From an uncultured Verrucomicrobiota bacterium (GTDB lineage: Bacteria; Verrucomicrobiota; Verrucomicrobiia; Opitutales; Opitutaceae): 64,000 bases of DNA. The notes under the pieces were generated by a model that worked only from the letters and a program-made list of their open reading frames with translations, had not been told where the DNA came from and ran no database searches. Positions 8,617 to 16,761 of this stretch are shown here, piece after piece; position 1 is the stretch's first letter; each line of letters starts with the position of its first letter. The stretch is from NCBI GenBank assembly GCA_913058185.1, contig CAJXQX010000003.1, positions 43,592 through 107,591 on the forward strand, given 5' to 3'. Position numbers and translations under genes: made by a program.

Positions 8617-10101
8617 ATGGAATCTCGAAGAAAATTCATGCAGCAAATGATGGTGGGAGGCGCCGCGGCGTTGGCGCCGCCGTTGTGGGCGAAGGGTGAT
8701 TTGGCATTGGGATATCAACGACCGGAAGATCATCCGATCCGGCGGCATTTTTCTGATTTCAGCCGGATGCCATCTCAGGCGAAGATTGACCAGATTGAAC
8801 GGGTGACCTCGGCCTCCCGGGCCCATCCCAGCAATATCTTGGTTTGCATGCCAAAGGTGACGCCCGAAGCGATTCGGCAGGTTCGGGTGGCGGACTTCGA
8901 TGGCATGGATCAGTTCTCCGATAATTTCGGACTGAAATTTGAATCGATCACGGATTTCTTTGATAATGAAAATTCGATCACAACTTCGGGCAGCCATTTA
9001 GCGGCGCAGAGTATCCGATATGCGGCGAGTGGTGATCAGGCGGCGTTGACGGCGGCGCGGCGGGCTTTCGCTTCGCTCCGCAAGATCTTCGAATTTGGGG
9101 TCGAGCAGGGACTCCCGGGATTTATGGGGAAACCCTACCATTTCAAATATTCCACGCATACAACCGGTGACCAATACCTCCACACCCTGTGGGGATTGTG
9201 GAGTTTCCATGCAGTCGCTTCGAAGCGGGAGCGCGGTGAAATCAAGGAGATGATCGTCGCGATTGCGGACCATCAAATCGCGGTCGACTTTACCCAGTAT
9301 TATAAAGATGGGCGGAGTTGGAACATGCGGGAAGATACGACCGACTACAACGCGATCATGGCTGCGTTGGTGGCGTCGGCTTATAAACTGACCGGCGAAC
9401 AGAAATACTTGGATTCGTATGAATTTGTGATGGAAGGCAGTCGTTGGCTGACGCATCGCCGGTTGGATGGTATCATTGCCGAGATCAAGGCGGGCACATG
9501 GGAAATTCCGCCTTGGGAAGTGTTGGTGGGAGATAGTAAACGGCCCGGAGAATTCGCGCATTGGGAGCAGATTCAGCACTGCCAATTCACGGCGATCGCG
9601 GCATCGATTATTCGCGAATGCGTGCCTGAACATTTTAGCCAACAACAGTTGAGTGATGTCGTGGGGTTTTGGTGGGAAGACAATGTGGTCGGCTTCGACC
9701 GGGAGTATTGGGGGTATCTTTATTGGTTTTTGGTTTCCGCGGAAGATCGCAGTTGGCGATCGTTTCCTCGGACGGAGAGAGTTCCGCGAGATCAGTGGTT
9801 TGGCGGTCATCCGATGCTCTCGTTCTCCTCGCCCTGGATCTACGGGGATTGTTTGGCGCGGTTCCAATGGACGGCGATGGTGGTGGCCCGACATTGTCCC
9901 CCCAAACGAGCGGAGGCCGTGGCCTTCGCGAGGGAGACGTTGGAGCGGTTGCAACCTCATCATCTCCTTTGGATTTCCGACCCGGACGGAAAGCAAATCC
10001 CGCCGGAATTGCGTTACTTTACCGAATTTCTTAGCAGTGAAGTCCCCGAGTGCATGATTGCATCCTACTGGGAAGGTCGGCGTCTCAACCTTTGGTCCTA
10101 A
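8617..10101 (+). CDS. Tat-exported protein of unknown function, probable alpha/alpha-barrel fold
   Basis: A 494-residue protein starting two bases after the preceding stop, with AAGGA upstream. MESRRKFMQQMMVGG is a twin-arginine leader (SRRKFM) followed by AAALAPPLWA. The mature part is helix-rich with many aromatic residues (HTTGDQYLHTLWGLWSFH, DTTDYNAIMAALVASAYKLTG, FGGHPMLSFSSPWIYGD), a pattern like alpha/alpha-toroid glycoside hydrolases or polysaccharide lyases. I do not recognise the family and can assign no catalytic residues. Its place in a run of exported carbohydrate-active-like genes suggests glycan processing. Folding before Tat export suggests a bound cofactor or metal. Confidence 0.75.
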   Translation: MESRRKFMQQMMVGGAAALAPPLWAKGDLALGYQRPEDHPIRRHFSDFSRMPSQAKIDQIERVTSASRAHPSNILVCMPKVTPEAIRQVRVADFDGMDQFSDNFGLKFESITDFFDNENSITTSGSHLAAQSIRYAASGDQAALTAARRAFASLRKIFEFGVEQGLPGFMGKPYHFKYSTHTTGDQYLHTLWGLWSFHAVASKRERGEIKEMIVAIADHQIAVDFTQYYKDGRSWNMREDTTDYNAIMAALVASAYKLTGEQKYLDSYEFVMEGSRWLTHRRLDGIIAEIKAGTWEIPPWEVLVGDSKRPGEFAHWEQIQHCQFTAIAASIIRECVPEHFSQQQLSDVVGFWWEDNVVGFDREYWGYLYWFLVSAEDRSWRSFPRTERVPRDQWFGGHPMLSFSSPWIYGDCLARFQWTAMVVARHCPPKRAEAVAFARETLERLQPHHLLWISDPDGKQIPPELRYFTEFLSSEVPECMIASYWEGRRLNLWS

Positions 10102-10112
10102 AGCCATCCAAT

Positions 10113-11294
10113 ATGAAAATCCCCTCAACCCTTGTTCGAGTCACTGCCCTGCTTTTTCTGGGAGTGGCCGTCGCGGTGACCCAAGGCGCTGACGCTCCGA
10201 TGGGCGTTCGAAAAGTGAAGGACATTGTCATTTATGAGGACGACGGGTTTCACGCGGCATTTCCTTCGGTGGTGAAGCGTCCGGACGGAGAAGTCTGGGT
10301 GGCGTTTCGCCGCGCGCCTAACCGATTATTGTGGGGCGAAACGCACAACAATCACGTGGATCCCAATAGCTACCTGATGATGGTGCGTTCTTCGGATGGG
10401 GTGACGTTCTCTCCTGAGCCGGAATTGATTTACGCGGACGCTTGGGGCGGTTCGCAGGATCCGTGTATGTTGCAGCTACGTGACGGCACCTTGCTCTGCA
10501 TGACTTATGGGTGGACGTTCGTGCGGCCTGAAGGCATCGCGAACCTGAAGGCTCCGGTGAGGAACGTAGGTTCGGGAGCGATATTTAACGGTGGGTATTA
10601 TCTGCGCTCGGAGGATGGCGGAGAGCATTGGCAGGGCCCGATGCATGCGCCGCACATCGAACCAGAGTTGCTGCGTGATCCCTTCGGCGAACCGATCACG
10701 GCCTATAATCGGGGCGCGGCCGTGGAGGGTAAGGATGGACGACTCTTCTGGGTTGCGGCGGCGACCGATCGGATTTCGCCGCATCGCACCTCCAATCACC
10801 TGATGATCTCGGAGGATAAGGGACTGTCGTGGGAATATTCGACGTCAGTGGCGGTCGACGACGAGGTAACCTTTAACGAAGCTTCGATCTATGAAACGCC
10901 GCAGGGTGATCTAGTGGCATTTTTGCGCACGGCTAATTTCGAAGACCAAGCCTGTATCGCCCGCTCCACCGATGGTGGCCGTAGTTTCGAACCGTGGCAG
11001 GGCATGGGTTGGCAAGGTCACCCGCTGCACGCCACGCGGCTGCCCGATGATCGGGTCTTATTGGTTTATGGATACCGGCACGCTCCGATGGGTATTCGGG
11101 CCCGCGTGCTCAATGCCGAGTGCACCGATTTTGCGACGGCCCCTGAGATTGTGCTTCGCGATGATGGCACGACTTCGGATCTCGGTTATCCGTGGTCGGT
11201 GATGTTGGATGATAAGCGCGTTTTGGTAACCTATTATATTAACGTCGACGGCGGCCTGCAGCACATCGCGGGCACGATCTTGGCACTGGATTAA
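10113..11294 (+). CDS. Exported sialidase-like (BNR/Asp-box) beta-propeller protein
   Basis: A 393-residue protein from ATG 10113. A signal peptide (MKIPSTLVRVTALLFLGVAVA) is followed by a six-bladed sialidase-like propeller. Asp-box motifs are visible in order: RSSDGVTFS, RSEDGGEHW, SEDKGLSWEY and RSTDGGRSFE. An early AAFPSVVKRPDGEVWVAFRR contains an arginine where exo-sialidases have part of their arginine triad. Many such proteins in environmental bacteria are not sialidases, so the substrate is open. It is the fourth gene in a closely spaced plus-strand run and is probably co-transcribed. Confidence 0.85.
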   Translation: MKIPSTLVRVTALLFLGVAVAVTQGADAPMGVRKVKDIVIYEDDGFHAAFPSVVKRPDGEVWVAFRRAPNRLLWGETHNNHVDPNSYLMMVRSSDGVTFSPEPELIYADAWGGSQDPCMLQLRDGTLLCMTYGWTFVRPEGIANLKAPVRNVGSGAIFNGGYYLRSEDGGEHWQGPMHAPHIEPELLRDPFGEPITAYNRGAAVEGKDGRLFWVAAATDRISPHRTSNHLMISEDKGLSWEYSTSVAVDDEVTFNEASIYETPQGDLVAFLRTANFEDQACIARSTDGGRSFEPWQGMGWQGHPLHATRLPDDRVLLVYGYRHAPMGIRARVLNAECTDFATAPEIVLRDDGTTSDLGYPWSVMLDDKRVLVTYYINVDGGLQHIAGTILALD

Positions 11295-11312
11295 ACTTCT
11301 TCAAAATCTCCC

Positions 11313-12833
11313 ATGAAAAGACCTCAAATTCGAGCTGTGCTGGTAGCGGTGTTGTTAGTAGCAGCTCTACGCCCTGATATCATGGCGGCCGGGCTCAACC
11401 CGATCGGCCAGCAACGTCAGTTCTTCTTCGATGATGCTATTGTCGAAACGCTAGAGAACACCCGCCGGAAGTTAAACCCGGCGTTAAAACTGGCGGACAA
11501 TCCCGTGATCAAACGGGACAAACCCTGGGAAGGGCCGGACATGCGTTTGGCGTGGGTGATTTTTGATCAGCGCATGGGTAAGTTTCGCATGCGTTATTCC
11601 TCCGGGGTATTTCGGGCGGCGGGGCGGGACGAGAAAGGGGACGTGATCGTAAAGGGAGAATATGATGAGGAGGCAGCCAAGCGCGTGGTGTGCGAGGCCT
11701 TCTCCGATGACGGCGTGAACTGGGTCAAACCCGAGTTGGGCTTGGTTGAGTTCGAGGGATCAACCGCGAACAACATCCTGCCCGATTCCGCGCTCTATTA
11801 TTACCTCTTTGAAGATTTGCATGACCCCGACCCGGCCAAACGCTACAAGGCACAGGTGCGCACGGGCACCTTCGACGGCGATGGCATGACCTATGAGATG
11901 TATTACTCGGCTGACGCTTACACCTGGACGGCTTTCGGCGGTAATCCGATCATCGACACCGGCACGCAACATGGCCGCTGGGGGCCATCGGATTTCATGG
12001 GTTGGGATCCTATTCGGGAGACCTATGCGACGCACATGGAGAATAATTTCCACATGCATTCACCCACTCATCACCGGCGTTCGATTGGCCGGGCGGAGAG
12101 TCCGGACATGATCAATTGGACGGAACCGGAAACAATCATCGTGGTGGACGATGAAGACTACCCCGATACGGAGTTCTATCACTTTCCCGCTATCGCGCAT
12201 GAGGGCTGGTATATGGGATTCCTGTGGATCTTTTCGACGACCAATACTCAGCACGAACCACACTTTGCGTTTAGTCGGGATGGAATTAACTACGATCGCA
12301 CGTATCGAGAGCCGATCATTCGTCGCGGGGACAACGGGCGGTTTGATGCCGTATCGGTTTATGCCAACCGCCCGATCATTCACGGCGATGAAGTGCTCTG
12401 TTACTACACGGGCACAAATTGGCGTTCGCCCGAACAGTTGGTGGTGCTGGGCGATAAGGCGGAAGCTAAGATCGGCTTAGCCAAGCTACCGCTTGATGGG
12501 TTCGTATCTCTCGAAGGCGCGCGCCATGAATTCAGTCGCGTTACGACACGCACGTTTACCTTTGAAGGGGAAAAGTTGGAGCTGAACCTCCAGGCGGCAT
12601 TGCAGCAATGGGGCGCCGAACCTTGCGAAGTGAAGGTGGAAATCCTCAACGGGCGCCATGCCCCGATCGAGGGCTTCGCTTTTGATGACGCCGATACGCT
12701 CTCGACCACCGCGGTTGATCACGTGGTGACCTGGCGTGGCGGTGATGCGGATGTCTCTGCTTTAGCCGGTCAATCGATTCGTCTAAAAATCCATTTCAAG
12801 AACGCCAAACTCTACACGTTTCAATTCCGATGA
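11313..12833 (+). CDS. Exported beta-propeller protein, glycosidase-like (paralogue 2 of 3)
   Basis: A 506-residue protein with signal peptide (MKRPQIRAVLVAVLLVAALRP) and the family opening IGQQRQFFFDDAIVETLENT, matching RELMVDHWLIDKL and RELFVDDALIERL in its paralogues. Propeller motifs include AFSDDGVNWVKP, GRAESPDMINWTEP and FSRDGINYDRT. The C-terminal domain ends VSALAGQSIRLKIHFKNAKLYTFQFR in family style. This copy is the most divergent of the three and lacks the 'TSAAGS' strand seen in the other two. It likely acts on glycans outside the cytoplasm. Its stop overlaps the next start by 4 bases. Confidence 0.82.
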   Translation: MKRPQIRAVLVAVLLVAALRPDIMAAGLNPIGQQRQFFFDDAIVETLENTRRKLNPALKLADNPVIKRDKPWEGPDMRLAWVIFDQRMGKFRMRYSSGVFRAAGRDEKGDVIVKGEYDEEAAKRVVCEAFSDDGVNWVKPELGLVEFEGSTANNILPDSALYYYLFEDLHDPDPAKRYKAQVRTGTFDGDGMTYEMYYSADAYTWTAFGGNPIIDTGTQHGRWGPSDFMGWDPIRETYATHMENNFHMHSPTHHRRSIGRAESPDMINWTEPETIIVVDDEDYPDTEFYHFPAIAHEGWYMGFLWIFSTTNTQHEPHFAFSRDGINYDRTYREPIIRRGDNGRFDAVSVYANRPIIHGDEVLCYYTGTNWRSPEQLVVLGDKAEAKIGLAKLPLDGFVSLEGARHEFSRVTTRTFTFEGEKLELNLQAALQQWGAEPCEVKVEILNGRHAPIEGFAFDDADTLSTTAVDHVVTWRGGDADVSALAGQSIRLKIHFKNAKLYTFQFR

Positions 12834-14530
12834 AAGGCCGTCTGATTACCGCCGCCGCGCTCGTTTGGGTCGCGGGACTTTCCGCTACGGAGCGTTTGCT
12901 CTTCGACGACTACTACCAGCATCCGCGGGTCAACGAGCAGTATGCCCAAGGCGTGGCGCGAGGTGGTGCCGATCTGCGTGGACTCTCCAACTTCTATGCG
13001 CCCCATGCCACGGGGATTCCGAATGGCACGTTTGTTTTCGCGGAGTTGATCGCCGAGAAATGGGCCACGGAAGTGAGCGACCAACCGATCTCGAGCGAAT
13101 TGTTGGAGGGGGTGGGTGGTTACATGTTGGTGTGTCCGGTGCGCGAGGAGTTGGGCGGCCGGGCAAATTTGACCGAGCATGAGGCGGATATCCTGGAAGC
13201 ATTTGTGGCCAACGGCGGCAGCCTGATGATGGTGGCCAACAGTGTTTCGGATCCGGATAAGATCGGTTTCGACTTTGCCGGCATGAATCTCATCGGGGCC
13301 CGCTTCGGTGCTCAGTTTTTACCGACCCAGACAGATACCATTTCGGTGCCGATCGCGCCGGATCATCCGGTGTTTGATGGCGTGTCGGATATCATCTTTG
13401 GCAATGGGGCGACCATCGCGATTGCGGAGAAACCATCGCTTGATGCCGTGGTGTTGATGGCCAGTCATCGCGAAGGCGCAGAAGGACCGGTCGCGGTGTT
13501 GATCACCCATGGGAAGGGCAAGGTGCTGATGCTCGGAGATGCCGGCACCTTGGGGAATGCCCACGCGTTTCGCGGCGATACGGGTCACGCGGAGGGTTTG
13601 CGCCAAATGATGTTTGCGCTCCTGCCGGACGGACCGATGCCGCATTACGGTTGGATAACGGGGACATCGCTGAGGGTGGAGGTGCGCGAAGAACAGGTGG
13701 TGTCCGGTTATCCGGAATTGATGGAGGTGTTTCGGCTCCCGCATCCGGTGGGCACTCAAGTATTTTCCAGCGGCATGCGGCAGATTGATTTGGAGGCGTC
13801 GGGCGCATCAGCGACCGCGGCGTCGAGTAAGGATTTTGTATCAGTCGTGGTCGAGCGGTCGGGCGAGTTCTTATTGATGGTCGGGGCCGCCTCAGGCGGT
13901 GGTTTTGCGGCCGATTGGCAGATCAGTGATCAGGGGATGGCGACCAAATTGATGCCCAATGGTCGACTGTTAGAGGGTGAGATGCCGCGTGATCAGGATG
14001 GGGTTAGTTGGTCGCCGGTATTGATGAATGAAATCATCGGCGGTCCGTTGCGGACTTACGCGCAGCCCGGTGAAACGTGGTCCGCGCAGACGTTGGTTCG
14101 TTGGCCGCAGTTGCAACTGGGTGCGGTGGCGCGCCATGAGTCGAAGGCGGCTACATTTCACTTTGTCGGCGAAGAGGATTACGCGGGGGAGCCGTGTTAT
14201 CGAATTAAGCGGATCATCGAATTGGACGGTGGCAACTGGTCGCTGGGTGATCTGGTGGATGCAGAGTATGCGGTTTATATGGAATCGTTAGGTCTTACGG
14301 TGCAGGCCGGTGGAATGCTCACGGTATCGGAGTATTGGATTAGTCGGACCACGCAGTTGCCCGTGCATACGAAGGTAAGCACGACGGCGACGGTGTGGTG
14401 GGAAGATCCCCGATTCCCCGCGAAACACGTAGGGAGTCACGATTCCAAGAATTACGAAAATTGGGAGCGGACGAATTTTGTGGTGACCTACGGCCGGGTG
14501 CTTGAGGCGGATTTTGCGGACGGGCGGTGA
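12830..14530 (+). CDS. Exported protein of unknown function with glutamine-amidotransferase-like N-terminal region
   Basis: A 566-residue protein with a short signal peptide (MKGRLITAAALVWVAGLSA). Residues ~20-270 resemble a class I amidotransferase-like/ThuA-type Rossmann domain: TEHEADILEAFVANGGSLMMVAN, then ITHGKGKVLMLGDAGTLGN and LRQMMFALLPDG. No catalytic Cys appears at the expected elbow, so an enzymatic role is doubtful. The remaining ~300 residues are beta-rich with no recognised motif. It is the last gene of the exported run, translationally coupled to the propeller gene, and is followed by a large palindrome. A substrate-binding role is only a guess. Confidence 0.7.
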   Translation: MKGRLITAAALVWVAGLSATERLLFDDYYQHPRVNEQYAQGVARGGADLRGLSNFYAPHATGIPNGTFVFAELIAEKWATEVSDQPISSELLEGVGGYMLVCPVREELGGRANLTEHEADILEAFVANGGSLMMVANSVSDPDKIGFDFAGMNLIGARFGAQFLPTQTDTISVPIAPDHPVFDGVSDIIFGNGATIAIAEKPSLDAVVLMASHREGAEGPVAVLITHGKGKVLMLGDAGTLGNAHAFRGDTGHAEGLRQMMFALLPDGPMPHYGWITGTSLRVEVREEQVVSGYPELMEVFRLPHPVGTQVFSSGMRQIDLEASGASATAASSKDFVSVVVERSGEFLLMVGAASGGGFAADWQISDQGMATKLMPNGRLLEGEMPRDQDGVSWSPVLMNEIIGGPLRTYAQPGETWSAQTLVRWPQLQLGAVARHESKAATFHFVGEEDYAGEPCYRIKRIIELDGGNWSLGDLVDAEYAVYMESLGLTVQAGGMLTVSEYWISRTTQLPVHTKVSTTATVWWEDPRFPAKHVGSHDSKNYENWERTNFVVTYGRVLEADFADGR

Positions 14531-14573
14531 GGCGGAGGTGGCGGATGGGGTCTGTCGTTCGCTCGGTTCGAAA

Positions 14574-14643
14574 GGGGTCACGTCGGAAAAAGTTAACGGC
14601 TCCCGCTTCGCGGGATTCGTTAACTTTTTAACGACATGACCCC
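14574..14643. terminator. Large nested palindrome, probable bidirectional terminator
   Basis: Outer arms GGGGTCAcGTCG/CGACaTGACCCC enclose a perfect 12-bp stem (AAAAAGTTAACG/CGTTAACTTTTT) and an inner CCCG-CTTCG-CGGG hairpin. T-runs flank the stem on both strands. It lies between the convergent genes ending at 14530 and 14845, as expected of a two-way terminator. It could equally be a dispersed palindromic element. Confidence 0.7.
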
Positions 14644-14780
14644 GTGGGCTTCGAACGTCGTGGGGTTGGCGTCGCTAAAATGTGAATGAAGTCGGCTTGT
14701 CTCGCCGAAGCTTTAGCGAAGGCGGAAGACGTAATTCATCTTTTGCGACCCGACCCCTTACCCGCACAGTCGCACAGACT

Positions 14781-14807
14781 CGAGAACGAGAAAGAGAACG
14801 AGAACGA
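14781..14807 (+). repeat. Degenerate GAGAAC hexamer repeat (copy 1)
   Basis: CGAGAACGAGAAAGAGAACG followed by further GAGAAC units. Similar purine-rich tracts occur at 25196-25242 (complement) and 53279-53303, always intergenic. Confidence 0.75.
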
Positions 14808-14844
14808 TTACGAGGAAGAGCCGGAGAGGCTGATCGGGAGGAGC

Positions 14845-15738
14845 TTACTTCTTTGCACTCGCCGCTAGGATGACCCAGGCGGCGGAGGTGCGGGCGTCTT
14901 CATCGGGGTGATCGAGGAGGGGCGCGATGGCGGGGATATCGCTCGGCTTGTAGTAGGGCATGATGCCTTGGACGCTATGGAAGATGAGCAGTGGATCATT
15001 CGTGGCGATGGATGCTTCCAGAAATTTGCGCCACTTCGGCATGTCGGCGGGAGAGGCGTTCAGAAAGTGGGCGTTGGCGACGACGACCGTGTTCACGAGA
15101 TCAACCTCTTCGGCGGTATTGGCCGCCGCGGCGAGTGCCGCTAAGATTGTCGGATCAGTGGGTTTTAGGCGGGCCAGCATGTAGGCGACGCGGAGCCGAG
15201 TATCTCCGTCGCCGGTCTTTAGCCATGTGACGATTTGCGGAGCGGCAGAAGCGGGGAGGTCGCGGGACCAATTGCACCAGAGGGCGAAGGCGGCGTCTTT
15301 ATCAGGGGCGTCGGCGGCCCATGCTTCCATGTTTGACACCACGTGGGGCGGCGGTGGAGCCAACAGTTTGGCCGCGGACTCGGCGGCATGCACGCGATCG
15401 GGCAATCCGGGCATGGTGGCGATATTGAAGATTTTGTTGATCCAAATTTGGCGCGCTTGTGGGGTGCGATCGACCCGGGCGAGGGCGCGCCAGTTGGTGA
15501 TACGCATGATGGGGGTATCGTCCTGAACAAACCGGATGGGATAATAGTGCTCCCAGACCAATCGACTATGCCCAAACGGAATTAGGACTTCCGCGGCGTG
15601 GATTTGATCGACGGGGGTGCCGACTTCGAGGACTTCTGCGAGCGTGGCGATAGCACGATCCGTGAGCGGACTAGCAACGGCGGAAGTCGCTAGGGTGAGG
15701 GTTAGGAGTAGGCCAGAAATCGAAGAGCGGAGAGACAT
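14845..15738 (-). CDS. Exported HEAT-repeat-like protein
   Basis: A 297-residue protein with a signal peptide (MSLRSSISGLLLTLTLATSAVA). The mature part is alpha-helical with repeating ~35-residue units such as GDGDTRLRVAYMLARLKPTDPTIL and the final LLDHPDEDARTSAAWVILAAS, which resemble HEAT/PBS-lyase repeats. Such proteins are protein-interaction scaffolds; no catalytic motif is visible. It follows the 2-hydroxyacid dehydrogenase gene by 24 bases on the same strand and is probably the last gene of the enolase-dehydrogenase operon. Its role there is unknown. Confidence 0.7.
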   Translation of the reverse strand: MSLRSSISGLLLTLTLATSAVASPLTDRAIATLAEVLEVGTPVDQIHAAEVLIPFGHSRLVWEHYYPIRFVQDDTPIMRITNWRALARVDRTPQARQIWINKIFNIATMPGLPDRVHAAESAAKLLAPPPPHVVSNMEAWAADAPDKDAAFALWCNWSRDLPASAAPQIVTWLKTGDGDTRLRVAYMLARLKPTDPTILAALAAAANTAEEVDLVNTVVVANAHFLNASPADMPKWRKFLEASIATNDPLLIFHSVQGIMPYYKPSDIPAIAPLLDHPDEDARTSAAWVILAASAKK

Positions 15739-15762
15739 GGTAGGTGACGAATGGTTTAAACT

Positions 15763-16743
15763 TTAGGAGGTCGTGGGATGTTGCCAAACGACGTTATGGT
15801 GCGGCGTGCCGTTGAGATGATGAGCGATGTTTTCGGCGATCACACCCCAGCGATAGTGCATGGTTTCGTGGGTGGGTTTATGCGGTGTCATGACCACGTT
15901 GTCCAACTCGTGGAAGGGAGCGGTGGCTGGATGGCAGGGCTGATCGTCGGTCGGGTAGGTCCACCAAACATCGAGTCCCGCGCCACCGATGCGCCGCTCG
16001 GCCAATGCGGTGTAGAGTGCGGCTTCATTGATGACAGGACCGCGACCGACATTGATGATGAAGGCCGATGCTTTCATGAGGGTGAGCTCAGTGGTGCTGA
16101 TCAAATCAATCGTGCCCGCGGCGCTGGGGATTGCGATGATCACAAAGTCCGCCGACGGCAAGTGCATCGCCAATTCAGCCAACGGGCCAAACGCCGTGAG
16201 GTTGAGATCGGCAGCGCGTTCAGGTGAAGCGGAGCGGTTAAGCACGGTGACCTTCATGTCCAAAAACTGTCCCCAACGCACCAGCTCGCGTCCAATGTGA
16301 CCGAGACCTAGCACGAGTAAATTCTTGCCGCTGACCTCGGGGAGGAAGGGGCGTTCGGGAGTCCAGTTACCTTGCCGGAGATTGCGGTCGAGTTTGAGCA
16401 CGCCCTGTTGCAAGTTGAGCATGTGCGCGAAAGCCCGTTCCGCGACGGCGCGTTCGTGACCGTAGACGTTACACAGGGTGCTACCGGAAGGCAGGACTGG
16501 GATGCTGATGCCATCGACCCCAGCTCCCACACTCTGCACGAGGAGGGGGCGCTGAGTGGACGGAACGTGCCACTCGGATTTGAAGAGACCTGATACCACG
16601 GCGTCCAGATTCGGCAGCAGAGCCCGCACCGCTTCGTCGTCGAGGTGATCGAGTTCGATCAGCTTATGGGGCACCGTGAGTCGTGCGGCGAGAGCAGGCG
16701 CAAATCTGGCGTCGATTGCGATACGAACGGGATTGGTGGACAT
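15763..16743 (-). CDS. D-isomer-specific 2-hydroxyacid dehydrogenase
   Basis: A 326-residue protein of the NAD-dependent D-2-hydroxyacid dehydrogenase family. The dinucleotide loop is GLGHIGREL (about residue 146), the catalytic Arg is in INVGRGPVINEAAL, the acidic region is AGLDVWWTYP, and the catalytic His is probably in MTPHKPTHET, in a changed local context compared with the usual PHxAG. The family interconverts 2-keto acids and D-2-hydroxy acids. It lies 18 bases downstream of the enolase-superfamily gene, so it may reduce or oxidise the keto acid made by that enzyme (inference). Confidence 0.87.
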   Translation of the reverse strand: MSTNPVRIAIDARFAPALAARLTVPHKLIELDHLDDEAVRALLPNLDAVVSGLFKSEWHVPSTQRPLLVQSVGAGVDGISIPVLPSGSTLCNVYGHERAVAERAFAHMLNLQQGVLKLDRNLRQGNWTPERPFLPEVSGKNLLVLGLGHIGRELVRWGQFLDMKVTVLNRSASPERAADLNLTAFGPLAELAMHLPSADFVIIAIPSAAGTIDLISTTELTLMKASAFIINVGRGPVINEAALYTALAERRIGGAGLDVWWTYPTDDQPCHPATAPFHELDNVVMTPHKPTHETMHYRWGVIAENIAHHLNGTPHHNVVWQHPTTS

Positions 16744-16761
16744 GGATATCGTGGATTGGGT

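Larger units (their letters stand above)
14531..14844. other. Intergenic region between convergent genes
   Basis: No credible gene. It contains a long nested palindrome (14574-14643), a CGCCGAAGCTTTAGCGAAGGCG-like imperfect hairpin near 14708-14730, and a GAGAAC-rich simple repeat (14781-14807). Confidence 0.7.

Noticed and set aside
8998..10128. Minus-strand frame of 376 codons opposite the Tat-exported helical protein
   Set aside because: The plus strand has a Tat leader, a ribosome-binding site and tight spacing with neighbours; the minus frame is Arg/His/Pro-rich shadow sequence.
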